A stretch of 64,000 bases of DNA from Carallia brachiata (Eukaryota; Streptophyta; Magnoliopsida; Malpighiales; Rhizophoraceae): contig JADCRB010000069.1 in assembly GCA_021464245.1 (NCBI GenBank), positions 2,738,895 through 2,802,894 of the forward strand, read 5' to 3'. The notes below the pieces were generated by a model. It was not told where the DNA came from and ran no database searches. It saw only the letters and a list, made by a program, of their open reading frames with translations. Shown here one piece after another: positions 36,180 to 50,034 of the stretch; the stretch's first letter is position 1, and the number at the start of each line of letters is the position of its first letter. The position numbers were made by a program, and so were the translations under genes.

Positions 36180-39100
36180 GGAAAAAAGTGCTACTTCATT
36201 CCAAACTCAGGTACGTAAGGAAGGAGAAAAGGCTCTCTGATGATGTGCAATCAAGTTGTAAAATTTTTTGGAGAATACTTTATCATCATGTGTAAGTGAA
36301 AACACAATAGACACGCAGTAATTTAAATTATTAGATTGTAAAATGTATATTAAATTAAAAAAATAAAAAAAAAAAACCGTTAAATATCATTAGATTAATT
36401 ATGTATTTCTCGTGTGTCTCACTAAGTGTATTTATATTATCAAGCTTAAAGCCTTTTTGTAACTTTATTTGTAAACAGTATTTTTCCTGTAATCAAATTT
36501 TATTTTTCTGTTGAGACTTGAGAGTGCAAAATCGTCCATATGCATGCCACAATAAATTTTGGGCTCACCCACCTGTGAGAACTTTTTAAATTGATTTTTT
36601 TTTCATAAGCCTGATAATCGAAGCTATATATTTATCTTCCGATAAGCAAATAAAATTAAAACTAATTTTGCCTAATATCCTCATCAACTCATTATCCAAT
36701 CGATGGACAAAGACATTCCAGGATTCAGCAAGCTCAATCGAGTGGACGTGCAAAGAGCGAAAACAAGCCAGGTTTGACAATAGCAGCAGGGGCATGGCCT
36801 ACGTTGGGACAATTACCAATGTATCTTTGCGCTCAATTTAATGCATCTACAAATATGAAAGTGAATAAAAAGCGGAAAAGCGTTTCCACAATGGACACTT
36901 CGGGCCAATCTAACTGGTTTATAATTCAAGAGATTGGTTGATGTCTGGGTTCCATTTTAATTTTGCAAGGATTACAGTTTGTGGGACATGTTTGATAAAG
37001 GGGCAGTAACGATTAACGACGGCTATAAGAGAAAGTGCCACAAAGATTGCCTGTTGATGCCAGTTAAAGCCCTCCCCGTGAGTGGTGCTAGTGGGAATTG
37101 GGACATTTAGTAATTAAGTACTAAGATTTCTGTTTTCGAGATTTATAATTTTAATTTTGAAAGAAGTTATAAAATTTATGAGAATAGAAAAAATTATCAA
37201 TATTGTATACTTATAGATAAAATGAAATTTTTAATTATTAAAAAAAAATTGGCTAGTTTAAGAGAGAGAAGGAGAAGCAGGGATTTTGCTAAGTATAACC
37301 GAGAGAATCTGCTTTTTTGATCTAAGATGATTGGGTATCATGCTTAATTTTGGACACGATGTGGCCCGTCATGAATTTTTGCGGACTTACCGCTTAATAC
37401 TGATTATTACTGCGTTGAAGCAAATAAAAGCCATAATTAGAGGTTCGACATCTCATGATTATGACCACAAGAAGTGGTTTGAAATTGGCTAACTTTGTTG
37501 TCTCCGCTCTATATTTGCTATGATGGGAACTTATGTTTATATATACTTCTATGTTTAACATGATAGTGATTAACATTTTTCATTATAAACCATGAGAGTG
37601 TTGGCAATTTCTTAGATTTATATTAATGTCTATTAGAAACAATCAGAATTTAATTTTCTATTAAAAAAAGTCGCATCACAATTGTTATTGACGGACCAAC
37701 TAAAAGCAGAAATTAACATGCTCGCAAGCGTTGATCCAAACACATCCTTCATTCTATTTCAAATTAGTCACATAGATATTCTTGTTTTTTTTTTTTTTTT
37801 GGAAACTTTTTTTCACCCTGGTAGCCACTAGTGTTTGCTTGATTAGGGTCGAGAAATTTTCCGCTTATTGGCAATGGTCATGGCAAAAAAAAAAAAAAAA
37901 AAAAAAACCCACTTTAACAATCTTCCATATATATGGCGTTAGAACTTCAAATTTTGCTTGAACGAAATTTCTTGTCATGAAATAAAAAATTCTTCCATGT
38001 ATATTTTAGGCACAAAGAGCTTGTAAAATTGTTCAAAACCAATTTATTTGATAAAACTCACTGTGGCGTACAGTATAAGTACACAGCCTTGGCTCACCTC
38101 TTCAAATTGACGATTTGGAATCGTCAATACCTTATAATTTGAAATTCCAAACTGGATCTAGAGTTTATACTCTTAGATCTAGTAATTTTTCTCTTTTCAT
38201 AAATTATAATTAATGGATCAGTTAAAAATATACATTATGAATGAACTGACCAGAAGTTTGGACCCATCACGAAACGTATGGGTAGTGTACACTGTATGTC
38301 CAATCATGTGAGTCAGTTCAAAGTAAACAAGAAAAGGGGAAAGAGTGACAGAATTAATTATTGGTCGATCTCATCTCGAAAGCTTGACATTTTATTGATG
38401 CTTTATTCTCTTAAAATTTGGTAATGGTGAACTAGCAGCTTTGGACTTGGAGGAGCACTTTTACTTTGTTTCAGATGATGGTGAAGGGGAACAAAATTGA
38501 AACAAAATTGGTCTGCTATGCATTTTAAATGAGACGTGTCGGCAAAGTTCAACAAGAAGTAGGAGTGGGCTACAGAGTGGCGTTTGGATCCTTCCCACAT
38601 TTGACTCAGATCAAAATTAAGACTGAAATTCCAGAATTCCATCTCCAATTGTATTCAACTGAATAATACGCGACTTACTGCAATCATCTTCTGTCCTACC
38701 TGAAGTAAAATATTGGACTTTGTTTCAACAAGTTGACATATGATCTGTGTGGCATCTAAATCACGTCCTCCATTTACACTTTACAGCCTTTTAATGTCCC
38801 GAATTTCTTGGTGGCCTTTTGATTGAAGCAACCACTCTTTAGTCCCAAAATTAATGAAAATGACAGACTGCCTAGCACAGTTACATTTGGTACCAGCACC
38901 ATGTCTGCCAATTCCTATGATACTTTCTATTTGGGTGGTTCAATTGAATTGGGGGAAGTGAGATTTACACATCAATGAGGACTGATTCTCGAGTTTTAGA
39001 TCCCAACTCAACTTTTATACTCTGTGGCTACTAAGATATACCCATCTTTCTTTTTCGAAAGCTAAAAAAAAAAAAAAAAACCCCAGCAATTCTTCCCCAG

Positions 39101-40736
39101 TTTTGCAGCTAATGCAGATTTTTTATTAGTACCACGTTTAGAGTAACTTGTGCAAGAAGACCTTAAATCAATGCTTGTAACGTACTGGTTAAGCATAGAA
39201 TCAAAGCTACGATGCTTGCGCCAGAATCGCATGAGACTGTGCCCCCTGTTTTATGTAAGAATTTCATAAATAACCGTTTTTTAGTGGTATTAAAGTGGTT
39301 ATATTAGACTGACGGTATTTAATAGTTTTTTTTTAAATTCAATTGTATAACGTTTTATATTATTTTAATTTCATTTAAAAAATTTTGCTAATTATTTTTT
39401 AGTTATCTAATGAGTTTTAATTTCATAATCTTTAATGAAAAAATAAAAATCATCCGAAATGACAGTCTAATGATTATTTGACGTGTCTTTTTCCGTTACG
39501 ATTTAAGTTCAAGTCCTGCCACTGAAATTTCACCTGTTTCAAGTACTAAGGATTATGCAAGAGCGTGACTGTCAGGTTAAAACTTACTAATACTGTAGTC
39601 AGATATAAAAAAGATTCATTGAGTTTAATAGTATTCGAATAGTAAATCTGAATTTTAGAAATAGTTGAATAAGATTCAAATAAATAAAAATTATTTTAAT
39701 TTTATTTCACAAATTCAACAACTAACCGTCAGAGAGATAGATTTTTTTCTGGTAAAAAAAATTAAAAAATTAAAAAATTAAATAAAAAAGGAAGGGTAAT
39801 TGGGCGAATAAATTGGAGGAGGTGGGGAAATGAAAGCCACCGGCAGAGCAGTAACACTGTAGATGGCATCGTACAGTCTTTTTACCGTACGGAATTGGAA
39901 GGACACCTGTCAATGACGTAGATTTTGTAATTAAGACAATTCCCACTCTGACCGGAAACTGCGTCTTTCAAGTGTCGTACGTGGCAAATCTCAGCAGCGA
40001 GTATTCGAGCACTCTCACTGTCTCCAGCGAGTATGAGCTGACATGGCATCGGAGGTCCCTGCAAGGTCTAGCTGGACGGCGTCAGAGAGTAGATGGTTAG
40101 GCACGTGACATGCCGACATACACATGAGGCGTGGTAGAGTTTAAGAGTTGACGATTTGAGAAAGAGCACACATCTCATTGTTGGCTTTCGCCGGGAGAAA
40201 AGTTTACTGGAGCAAGCGTTATAGATTGAGTATGAATTAAATTAAATGTTGTTTATTTTATTTATAAATTTATTATATAAATTTTTGTCATAAGATTTTA
40301 AGTTTTTATATATTTTTTAAAATTTATGACGTATAAACTTATTAAATTTAATGTATAATAAATTTATTAAAAATATATATAAGAGATAATTCAATCTATC
40401 TCTCAGTCTATCTCTTTCAGTTCATGTACTTTTACTTTTTTACTAAATATTTAGCAGAATTTTTTAGTTAAAATTAAAATAATATATACAATTTAATTAT
40501 TAAATTTTAAAAATAAATAAATTATTAACTATTATCAAATAAATTTTACAATTATTTTATCGTTGTTTTAAACTAGGAAGAATTTGTTTAAGAAAAGGCA
40601 AAAAGAATCAGTTACTGGCAGTTAGTGAGGTCGGTGGTTATGTGCGGTTAATATTTTGGTTTAATTGACCTAACCAGGGTTAAAAAAAAAAACAAATAGA
40701 ATGTTCGCAGTTGGGCCACTGTGCAACTCTTTTCGC

Positions 40737-40745
40737 TATAAAAAA
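40737..40745 (+). promoter_or_regulatory. TATA box of the pectate lyase gene
   Basis: TATAAAAAA lies 190 bp upstream of the start codon, which leaves room for a leader of about 160 nt. This is the clearest core promoter in the window. Confidence 0.65.
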
Positions 40746-40927
40746 CACTGCAGCGCCAGCGCTTTTCTCTGACTAATTTTCATTTCTTTCAATTTTCTTC
40801 CTTCATTTAAGGAGGAAAGAAAAAACAGAGAAACAGAGCCCATTTTACTTACTCTGGCATTGAAAGAAAGCGTAAACTAGCTATACAAAGGGCATAGAGA
40901 GAGGGTGTGAGTTCGGAATCAACATTA

Positions 40928-43900
40928 ATGGCGGCCTCACTGAGAATGAGATGCCTCTCCGCGTCGGCATTCTTCGTCCTTGTTCTGTTTGTTGGCGTCA
41001 ATGCCGCAACCGAGGAAGACGAGCTGAAATTGAGGTACGCACATTTTCAGATTTGAAGCGATCTTTTTTTTTTTGAGTATTGCTACGCATTTTGATGTAT
41101 TTGTTCTGTTTTTCGTTTTTCAACAATGGATTCCGTTGCAATTCACTGCAAGTTCAGATACGAACTGAATAGAATTCACATTTGCATTTGGATTATCTGA
41201 TAACTAATTAAACGCGGAGCCGGCTGCTTGATTTGCTGTTTTCATCTGTGTCAGGATTGGGGAGGAGCGGTTGGATGTCTCCAAGAACTCGTCAATGGCG
41301 AACAGGTCAGTTCTGCGTGCAATGTACAAGCAGATCACGATTCTATGCTTGTAAAATGCTGAAATCTGGAACGCGAGGGCATTGTAGGAAATGGAGATAG
41401 AATAGCTAAACTTTTCCTTTTTAACCGAGCAGCCACCGACCTTAATTGGTAGGAGAATGATTTATCTTTGTACAAAAATGCCCTCAGTCAAATCTACAGA
41501 GTAGACTTTAGAGTAGAGACAGGGAAACATTGTGTATTGTGAGGCTAAAGTCGCTAGCTAGTCTACAGAAAAACTGAAGAAACGTCTTTCTACATGAAAA
41601 TTAAACAATTTTCAACTTTCTACTTTTTCAGGCTGAATGATGCATGGAACGAGCATGCCGTTAAAGATCCGGAGGAGGTTGCTGCAATTGTTGATGAGTG
41701 AGTTTTTTTTTTAAAAAAAAAATTTTAATTCCTATTACTATGAGAATTCGAGGCCCAAGCCAATCTAATCGTGCAGTGATACGATTATTATTATATTAAA
41801 CACAACCTCCTCTCTAATTAACTTCTCGATTGCATTGGATTTTTTGTTGAGAGGCTCACATGAGTATGGCACATGCATTAAATTTAATAACCTCCGAGGA
41901 AAACTCAAAAAGTGGTCGGAGGGGTCTACAGAACTTTTTTTTTTTGTCAAAAAAAAAATTATGATATATACACAGTTAAGTAAAGTACGATGTACAAATA
42001 ATGTTTTTAAAGAACCCTATTGATCCACTTGTATTTGTTACAAGCCCCTTTCACCACATAGCAGTGTTGAAATAGCAGTCCGAAACCTTAGTCAATTGAG
42101 TCGGTAGCCAAATGGGGAACTTAGCTGAGGACACTCTTACAAAGTAAATATTACAACAGTAGCAATAGCATTGTAGGAATGAGCTCCTGATTGTTGGATA
42201 TTGTTTACTATAGTCTTTTGCTATTTCCTTTGCAGAAGAAGTACAATCTTGGTATCTAATTCCTTCATTGACTTACAAAAAAGTCTGAGTTCAACCCAAA
42301 ATAGTTGTTGTAGTTTTTTAATTTCATTTTGGCGACAAACCTAGGCTAGTAACAGATTTGGCCAAACACATCGTTCATTAGGCCGCTTAAGTGCACAGTG
42401 TACATCCTGCATCTTGCTTTCATACCGCCTCTTAGGCCACAGCTACGTGCGCCCAGTGTACGTCTTAATTTGTGATGAGGAAAGAAAAAAAACATGAGAG
42501 GCAAGCCTAATTGGCTAGTCAACTTTTTAATATAATAAAAGTCGAACTTTCAATCATATCTTTAATCAATAAATTAGTGCTCACTTGAACACTCAAGATA
42601 AACTTTATTCATTAGTCGTTTGGCTTCATTTTGTTTCCTAACAAGCTAAAGGTGCTCTGTTGTAGTTAAAAAAAATGCCTTTTTTTTTTCCACGACTAGA
42701 TCACTTATAGAATGTAAGTTCTACTCTGGCCTTTGGCCCTTTGCTAAGGAATCAACCATTTCGCGTATGCTTTTGATGCACATGCCCATGTCGCGAGATC
42801 CGTGCCTCACGCTCTTATTCTATCTCTTGTCCTATTCTTTCCCCATCCAAATCTCCTTCCCAAAGTGCGTTAGGGTACACGTGACGTATAACTATGCGTG
42901 CGTGACTTTATTATTATTTTTATTTTTATTTTTCCCTCCTCTAGAACTTAAAGTCTTTTTCATTGCAAAAATTACTGGACAGTGGCATGACAATCCCATT
43001 TGAAAGTGTGAGTTTTTTCACGTTCCATTTTCTAACAATTTACAGGGAGGCTTTTTCATGTTTCCTTTGCTAGCAATTCCTATGTGCTGAAATTTTGAGT
43101 AATATATGGTACAGAATCCTTGATTGTGATTGAGAAATTGCATATTTTTTCGTGTTTGACTGAGAAATTCCTTGATCACCAACAAATTTTGTGGATGTTT
43201 ACATTCAATTTCAACCGTCAAATTTGATGAATTGGCCTTGTAACGGCCTGGTGTTTACATAAAGCTCCCCCTTCTCCAGGCTGTCAAGAATGCAAGAGAT
43301 GCAAGCACATTTCACAGATCTGATTTTAGATCATAGAACTTTATATGCCTGATCCGTGAGATGCTCAATTGATTATTCAATATTGGCCCTGTTTGCTCAT
43401 TAAATGACCCCATTTTTATCGTACACCGACACTTTGGGTCCTCAATTAGACAGAATTAGTCGCAACCTCTGCATTTATTTCTTACAGAGCGAAATATGGA
43501 AGGGGACAACCATGCAAATTTCCGTATGAACCGTATCCATCTATCCGCATGCCTCTCCCAACATCAAATCACATGGCCTGCAGCTCCATGCGGGATCCCG
43601 TGGTTTTATTAACATTAAAAACACGAATGTTTCGTTCCCTGAAATGGCTTGTGAGTGGACCAATCTGATAATGGCTTCATGACTGCTTTCATTCCATTCT
43701 TGTATTCCCTTCACATGCTTGACTTGTCAGCAGTGCATTGGAAAAATCAAATGTTAATGCACCTACACGATAAAATACTTTGATTATTGATTGCCAGCAA
43801 TAACAATTTGACAATTGCCTCAACAGGAGCATACGGAATAGCACGGCAAGGAGGAATCTAGGATTCTTCTCTTGTGGAACAGGAAACCCAATTGATGATT

Positions 43901-45252
43901 GTTGGCGCTGTGACCCCAATTGGCAACTTCACAGGAAACGCCTCGCCGACTGCTCAATTGGTTTTGGACGCAATGCCATTGGCGGCCGTGATGGCAGGTA
44001 CTATGTTGTTACTGACCCTGGCGATTATGACGCTGTTAATCCAAAACCTGGCACGCTGCGCCATGCTGTCATTCAAGACCGACCCTTGTGGATAGTTTTC
44101 AAGAGGGACATGGTGATCACCCTGAAACAAGAACTTATCATGAACAGTTTCAAGACCATTGACGCCCGTGGAACTAATGTCCACATTGCCAATGGGGCTT
44201 GCATTACCATCCAGTTTGTTACAAATATCATTATTCATGGACTTCATATCCATGACTGTAAGCCGACCGGCAACGCCTTGGTTCGTAGCACACCTAGTCA
44301 CTACGGGTGGAGGACAATGGCTGACGGAGATGGAATTTCCATTTTTGGCGCAAGCCACCTTTGGATTGACCATAACTCTCTATCCAACTGTGCCGACGGT
44401 CTAATTGATGCCATAATGGGGTCAACTGCCATTACCATTTCTAACAATTACTTCACCCACCACAATGAGGTAAACTGAATTGTCGGTGCATTAATTTGCT
44501 GTTAGTAATCTATGATTGTTAGTTACCACGCAGAGAAACTCAACTTTTTTTTTTTTTTTTTTACTTCAATTCAAAACAGGTTATGCTATTGGGCCACAGT
44601 GACTCCTACACAAGAGACAAGCTGATGCAGGTTACCATTGCCTACAATCATTTTGGTGAGGGTCTGATCCAAAGAATGCCAAGGTAATGGAAATGACATT
44701 GTTAGCCATACTTCTTCTGTGGTTTTCCCGAGGAAAGTGTTTAATATACTTTGTAAAATTGGATAATTATTAAACGTACAGGTGTAGGCATGGGTATTTT
44801 CATGTAGTAAACAATGACTACACACATTGGGAAATGTATGCTATTGGTGGAAGTGCTGATCCTACGATTAACAGCCAGGGAAATAGATATCTTGCCCCAG
44901 CTAACCCTTTTGCTAAAGAGGTACTTGATCCAGAAAATCAAATTTCTCAGGACTGAACAAATGAATAGAAGACAACAATAATAATCAAATAGATTAGTAA
45001 CTGATTTTATTGCAAAATTTTCCTTGGCAGGTGACAAAGAGGGTAGATACAGCGGATGGTGTGTGGAGAAACTGGAATTGGAGATCTGAGGGAGACCTCA
45101 TGCAAAATGGAGCTTACTTTACTTCATCAGGAGCTGGAGCATCAGCCAGCTATGCCAGGGCCTCAAGCTTAGGGGCCAAGTCCTCTTCTATGGTTGGTGC
45201 CATTACTTCAAATGCGGGTTCCCTGTCCTGCCGCAGGGGTCACCAATGTTGA
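40928..45252 (+). CDS. Pectate lyase, polysaccharide lyase family 1
   Basis: Secreted enzyme that cleaves de-esterified pectin (homogalacturonan) by Ca-dependent beta-elimination in the cell wall. Seven exons: 40928-41034, 41255-41305, 41632-41697, 43827-44469, 44580-44683, 44782-44920 and 45031-45252, totalling 443 residues. Residues 1-26 form a signal peptide (hydrophobic [12 protein letters not shown]). An N-terminal pectate lyase segment follows ([20 protein letters not shown]), then [17 protein letters not shown]. The parallel beta-helix core carries [18 protein letters not shown] near 254 and [17 protein letters not shown], which are the Ca and substrate loops. [19 protein letters not shown] carries the conserved arginine region. 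The protein ends SCRRGHQC. Intron 3 is unusually long (2.1 kb). The motifs expected of an active enzyme are present. The closest plant subgroup was not determined. Confidence 0.95.
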
Positions 45253-47455
45253 TTCTCAATCCTGTCTAAAGCCCGAGGATAAAAACCTTGAGAGTTTAAA
45301 AATCCAAAAGCCAGGATATTCCCTTTTTCTTAGCACTGTCATGTGAGTTTGCAGCCACTCTGTTTAGATCCCTTCTCTGTATTTGTCCCCACCAAATTGG
45401 GCAAATGTAGGTCACACTACATATGCCACGTCTCTGTCACACTCTCGTACAATATACCTCGACAGAAGCCAGCGATTGATCGACCGACCTGGGCCTGCTT
45501 TAAGTGCCGCCACAGTGTTGCTCACACACCCTTCAAATTGTTTTTCACTTTTCTACTTCTTGTAGAATCCATATTGTCCATTTAATTGTTTACAGCATGA
45601 CCCACAAGTCCCAAATTGGAGTACTGCAAAAAATCCTCGTGAGAGATGAGGTAGATCCAAGATTCTCAGCTTTAATCATTTAGCCCTAGAACATGTATTG
45701 TCATAATCATAACCGACTGTATTTGGCGGGCAAACAAAGATCTTTTTGGCATGTAGTGCAATGATGCAATTTAGCCATTTCACTCACAGATTTACATTGC
45801 AGTGTAACTTAACTACCTAGCATAATTGACGTTTGTTTAACAACAATACCGAGGTGGGGATAACGAACGCATGTGATCCAATTGGCACTTGCATGATTGT
45901 GGGACATCAAAAGTCAGCAATGCCATCAAAGGGACATCAAAGATGTGATGTGATCACGAGGCTGCAACAGGTTTCAATCCACTTTCTAGTTATTTTTACC
46001 AGCTACTCCGAGCAGTGAAAACCTTAAGAAAGTTCCCGCTGCCTTGAGGCAATTAATCCAGGCTCCAGCCCCATTTCTCCACTTAGTTTTGGCCACTATG
46101 AAGACACAGGATACTTCGACCTCGAAGATGGATTTTGCTCCCTTGGATTCCAAATTTCCCTGTCCATTCAGCCATGGAAAAGATTTTTTGGAAATTTATT
46201 TTTTAAATCATAATTGAAGATACTACTAAATATGTTTAAAGTATCGCTAAATATATTTAGAATTTAGTTTTAATAAAAAAATAAAGAAGATGGATTTGGA
46301 TCAAATATGACCATGTAATAGAACCAGAGAATTGGGAGGATTCCTGAATTTTTTTGGTCCCTTGGATTCATGAATTGTGGGTGTTGTTGTCTTTTTTTCT
46401 TCTCTTTTTTTTTTTTTTTATCTGATTTCGGGTTTTTTTTTTTTTTTGGGGTCATAAATGGGACACCAAGCCAAGGGAATAACAAACTACACAGCCATCC
46501 GACGCGGCCATAAAAACCCCAACCAAATCTTGCTGAAGAACCTGAGAAGCACCACTGGGAGGATCATTAAAAACGTGGAGAAATTGGGAGGCCATTGGGA
46601 TTCTCCTTTCAATGGGCCCTCGAAATCGGCCCAAATGGTACAGCCCACAAGGCCGTAGTACCCATGAAAGAGCAGCCCTTAACAGGACTTTCTTTCAGGA
46701 TTCCCATGAAGAAATTTGGGAATGTGCAGGCCGTCGAATCATCATCAAATAGCTAGCCCATAGCCTGCGTTTCTCTGCGTATGTTCATTCATTTTCTACA
46801 TTTGAATTTCAGTTTTATTTTCCCAAGGCTTTATGTCTGCATGAAATAGGCTATTATCACGATGGCAAGAAAACTAGTAAAATGTCAGCATAGTAGCTTT
46901 CTTCTTTTCTTTTTTTTTTGGTAAGTTGGAGGCACCCTATTAGCTTCCTAGGTGTAAATCCATTCCCTGACGATAGGCCTTCGATGAGAGAAGGATGCCG
47001 TGGCTTCAAACGATGTAGATTTACCTTTTCTCTGTAAGTCCAGTCCTAGCCCAAAATCTAATAAATAGAACCCGCCCGGAAGTCTGCAATAATGGGCCCA
47101 GGCGAAAAAACCGGCTTTCCCACCACCCCCCCCCCCCCCCACCACAACCAAAGGAGGCAGAAGATTGAACAGCTTATGATGTGGTCGATTTTATGACTAA
47201 TGTTGCACACACGCTTGCATGGAGATTTTATGTTTTTTGGAAACTCTACCAGGACTTTATTATCGGTTGATGCACGACACCGTTGGAGTCCAATTATCCA
47301 GAATGGTTCGATCTCTCATACTAATCAGTCTGGGTAGTTGGAGTCCAAATTTAGTTAATTTCGATATGTATAGAATTCAACTTTCCTCACTTACCAAAAA
47401 AAAAAAAAAAAAAATTATAGGCACATTTTCCATCTCCTTTTCCGTTTTCATTTTT

Positions 47456-47517
47456 CACCATCAAAAGTTCGAAAATTTGTTATGCTCACCATCAAAAGTT
47501 GGAAAATTTGTTACACA
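47456..47517 (+). repeat. 31-bp tandem duplication
   Basis: Two adjacent units, 47456-47486 and 47487-47517, both begin CACCATCAAAAGTT and continue GAAAATTTGTTA, with a few differences. Confidence 0.85.
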
Positions 47518-48753
47518 AAGGTCGACATGTAGTCCACTATAATTTATAATCAATCATATTTTTTTTGTTGTGATTACAGTGGGGATCTATCGAATATTTC
47601 TATGTATTTGAACGAATAATTTATGCGCAAATCAATACATTAATCAACTTTATATGTTTTTTTATCAAAAAAAATATGCACTGCTAATACGTGAATTATT
47701 GTATGTGTGAATCGAGACTTAAAGTTACTTGTTACGTCTTCATTCATTCTCTTTCATAAAAAAAAATCTATCATCCAAGCACTGTTATGGCCGAATGGGC
47801 CATTCTCAAACTCGGTTTCAGTGTTAACGAATTTTAAACTAAATACTGCGCTATACAAATTAATCCACTTTGTGATAAAAGTAACGACAATAAAATTTGA
47901 ATTCATACCAATATAAAGACAGACTCATCAGCTTACTATCAATTACCACTTTAAATAGTTAATTAATTTTGTATGATTCATGTGATATAGTCACATCTGC
48001 ATATAGAATTAAATTGACTCTTATTTATTTTCACTTTTCGATATACCTTTAGAATAAGGAAAATGTTTAATACACGCAGTGGAGACACCGAGAAACCGAC
48101 CGAGCTGATGTGGAGACATTAAACAAATATATCCGGTTGGAATCGAGGATGATACATCAGACGACGTGGCAAATGAGGTTAAAAAGTCCGCTTCTTGCTC
48201 TGTCCCAACACATGAAATGCCTCTGCTACCGCTTCTTGCTTTGTCACTGCCTACTTATAGTCTTCAATAATCCATCGAAATTAAAGGTCCTGTTAAGTTT
48301 TACATGCCCACACACGGTCAAAACCCTAATTTGATTCACTACAATTATCTCATCATCTACCTCTACAGAGTCAAACAGGAATAACAAAATTTAAGCCCAC
48401 CCACAATTTGAAGACCATGTTTTCCCACAGACTCTAGTCACTCGTGCGGTTTTTACCACTGTCTCAGTGTCGAACATGCCTTTTTACCTCTCTTCACGAA
48501 CTGCCTCCTTAATTTCCAGTTATGGACGACTCGGAGATTGCAACCATAGTTTTAATTTCACGTTCCTTTTATTTCCAGTGCATTATTGTTGGCATTGTTG
48601 CCTCTTCCTTATGGGACACCCACCCCTTTTCACGTTGGAATACTAATGAGGATTACTGCCTTCTCTTACTTGGTGCCACGTAGGCATCTACTTCAGTGAG
48701 TTTCTCCTTTGGTGTGTATCTAGTTGGGCCCTTAGAATAAATAAAACAGCACT

Positions 48754-48959
48754 ATTACAGTACCCAGACAAATTTTGCTTAAAAATTTTGTCTGATATAA
48801 TCACTCTTTCCTTTTTTACAATCAGACCTTTATTTTTTGAAACCAAATTCCTATAAGATGTATTGTTTTATTGCAAAAAATAAAGGCGTAGTTGCAAAAA
48901 AAGAGGGAGCCATAGCATTCGAATAAAATTTTCAGGTAGAATTTGTCTGGTGTTGTAAT
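48754..48959. mobile_element. MITE with long terminal inverted repeats, copy 1
   Basis: The left end ATTACAGTACCCAGACAAAT pairs with the reverse complement of the right end, ATTACAACACCAGACAAATT. Similarity continues inward for about 40 bp (AAAATTTTGTC against AAAATTTTATTC). The length is about 206 bp and it is non-coding. The target duplication is not clear. Confidence 0.75.
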
Positions 48960-49837
48960 TTTTTTTGTAAATAAAATGTCATGCATTTACGTCACTTATA
49001 ACACTTTTTGAGGCTTATCTTGCAAATTGGAATATATGAAGTGAGGGCACACTTTATGGAATTAGTTTGAATTCTCAATATTAAGAGAAATATGAACAAT
49101 GTAAAATGATAAGTTGATGCAACTACGAGCACGGCCAATTTCAAACAAACTAGCTTACAACCCCGAGTCCTTGCTATTGGTTGACCAGAAGTTTGAAGCA
49201 CAAATTCGCGAAGAAATCGCCAGCTTAGCACCACTGCATCTTTAAATTAGTCCTTGTGGCAATTAGATAGACAATGCAATCACTCCCTTCCATTTATATA
49301 ACGATGCATTTATATAGATGGAGGAAAGGGCTTATTTGGATGAAGCTCCAATGATATCCTCAGACCTGACATTAACTAGTTAAACCTATTAACACTCAAA
49401 TGGCATTTTGATCACAAAAAATAAATAAATAAGAAAGCAACTCAAACATACTAAGAAAGTAAATGAGCAATTGAAAATAACTGTGAACAGTATTGGATGC
49501 CTTTACTAGACTTCTTCATTTATGGTCATCATACATGAGTACTTCCTGTTGATAACCCAACTGGAAGAACCTCTTTTAGAATTATTTTGCCACCAATTAA
49601 TTTCCGATTCCGTGTGACTATTGCAGGGTAGTTCAAGCAATGAACAAGCTTCAACGGCATTTGAAAATTCAAAACAAGGTGCTAATATGGCCAATCAAGA
49701 AGGTCGAAGAAGAAGTGAGAAAACATCAATTTTGCGTGATTAGTGGTGATTTTAACGGATTTTGCTGTTTCTGTAATTTCAACTACGAACAAGTCTGTAC
49801 CGACCACCGTAGGTTTTTTTTTTTTGAGCACCGTTAC

Positions 49838-50034
49838 AACATTAAAAAATTTTTTGTCAGAAATTTTATTCGATTATAACAAGACATCAATTTTTTATGC
49901 TTACTGTGATATTTTTTTGTAACAAAAAATAAAATAAAAAATATATTTTTTTATAAAAAGTTTCGCAATGATTATAAAAATTTGAAATATCATTACAACA
50001 AGATAAAATTTCAGACAAAAAATTTTTAGTGTTC
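49838..50034. mobile_element. Fold-back MITE, copy 2
   Basis: The left end includes ACATTAAAAAATTTTTTGTC then AGAAATTTTATTCG. The reverse complement of the right end reads AACACTAAAAATTTTTTGTC then TGAAATTTTATC. The arms are about 45 bp and the total is about 197 bp. It shares GTTACAACA and AAATTTTATTCGA with the element at 48754-48959, so the two may be one family. Confidence 0.7.

Larger units (their letters stand above)
34220..40736. other. Gene-poor intergenic DNA, second part
   Basis: AT-rich DNA between the Mutator-like element and the pectate lyase promoter. It includes a fold-back MITE at 34641-34810 and a possible decayed coding fragment at 35806-36179. A weak inverted repeat lies at about 36280-36430 (GTAAGTGAAAACACAATAGACACGC against ACACACGAGAAAT-type sequence). 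Poly-A runs occur at about 37886-37907 and 39063-39080. Nothing else is recognised. Confidence 0.5.
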
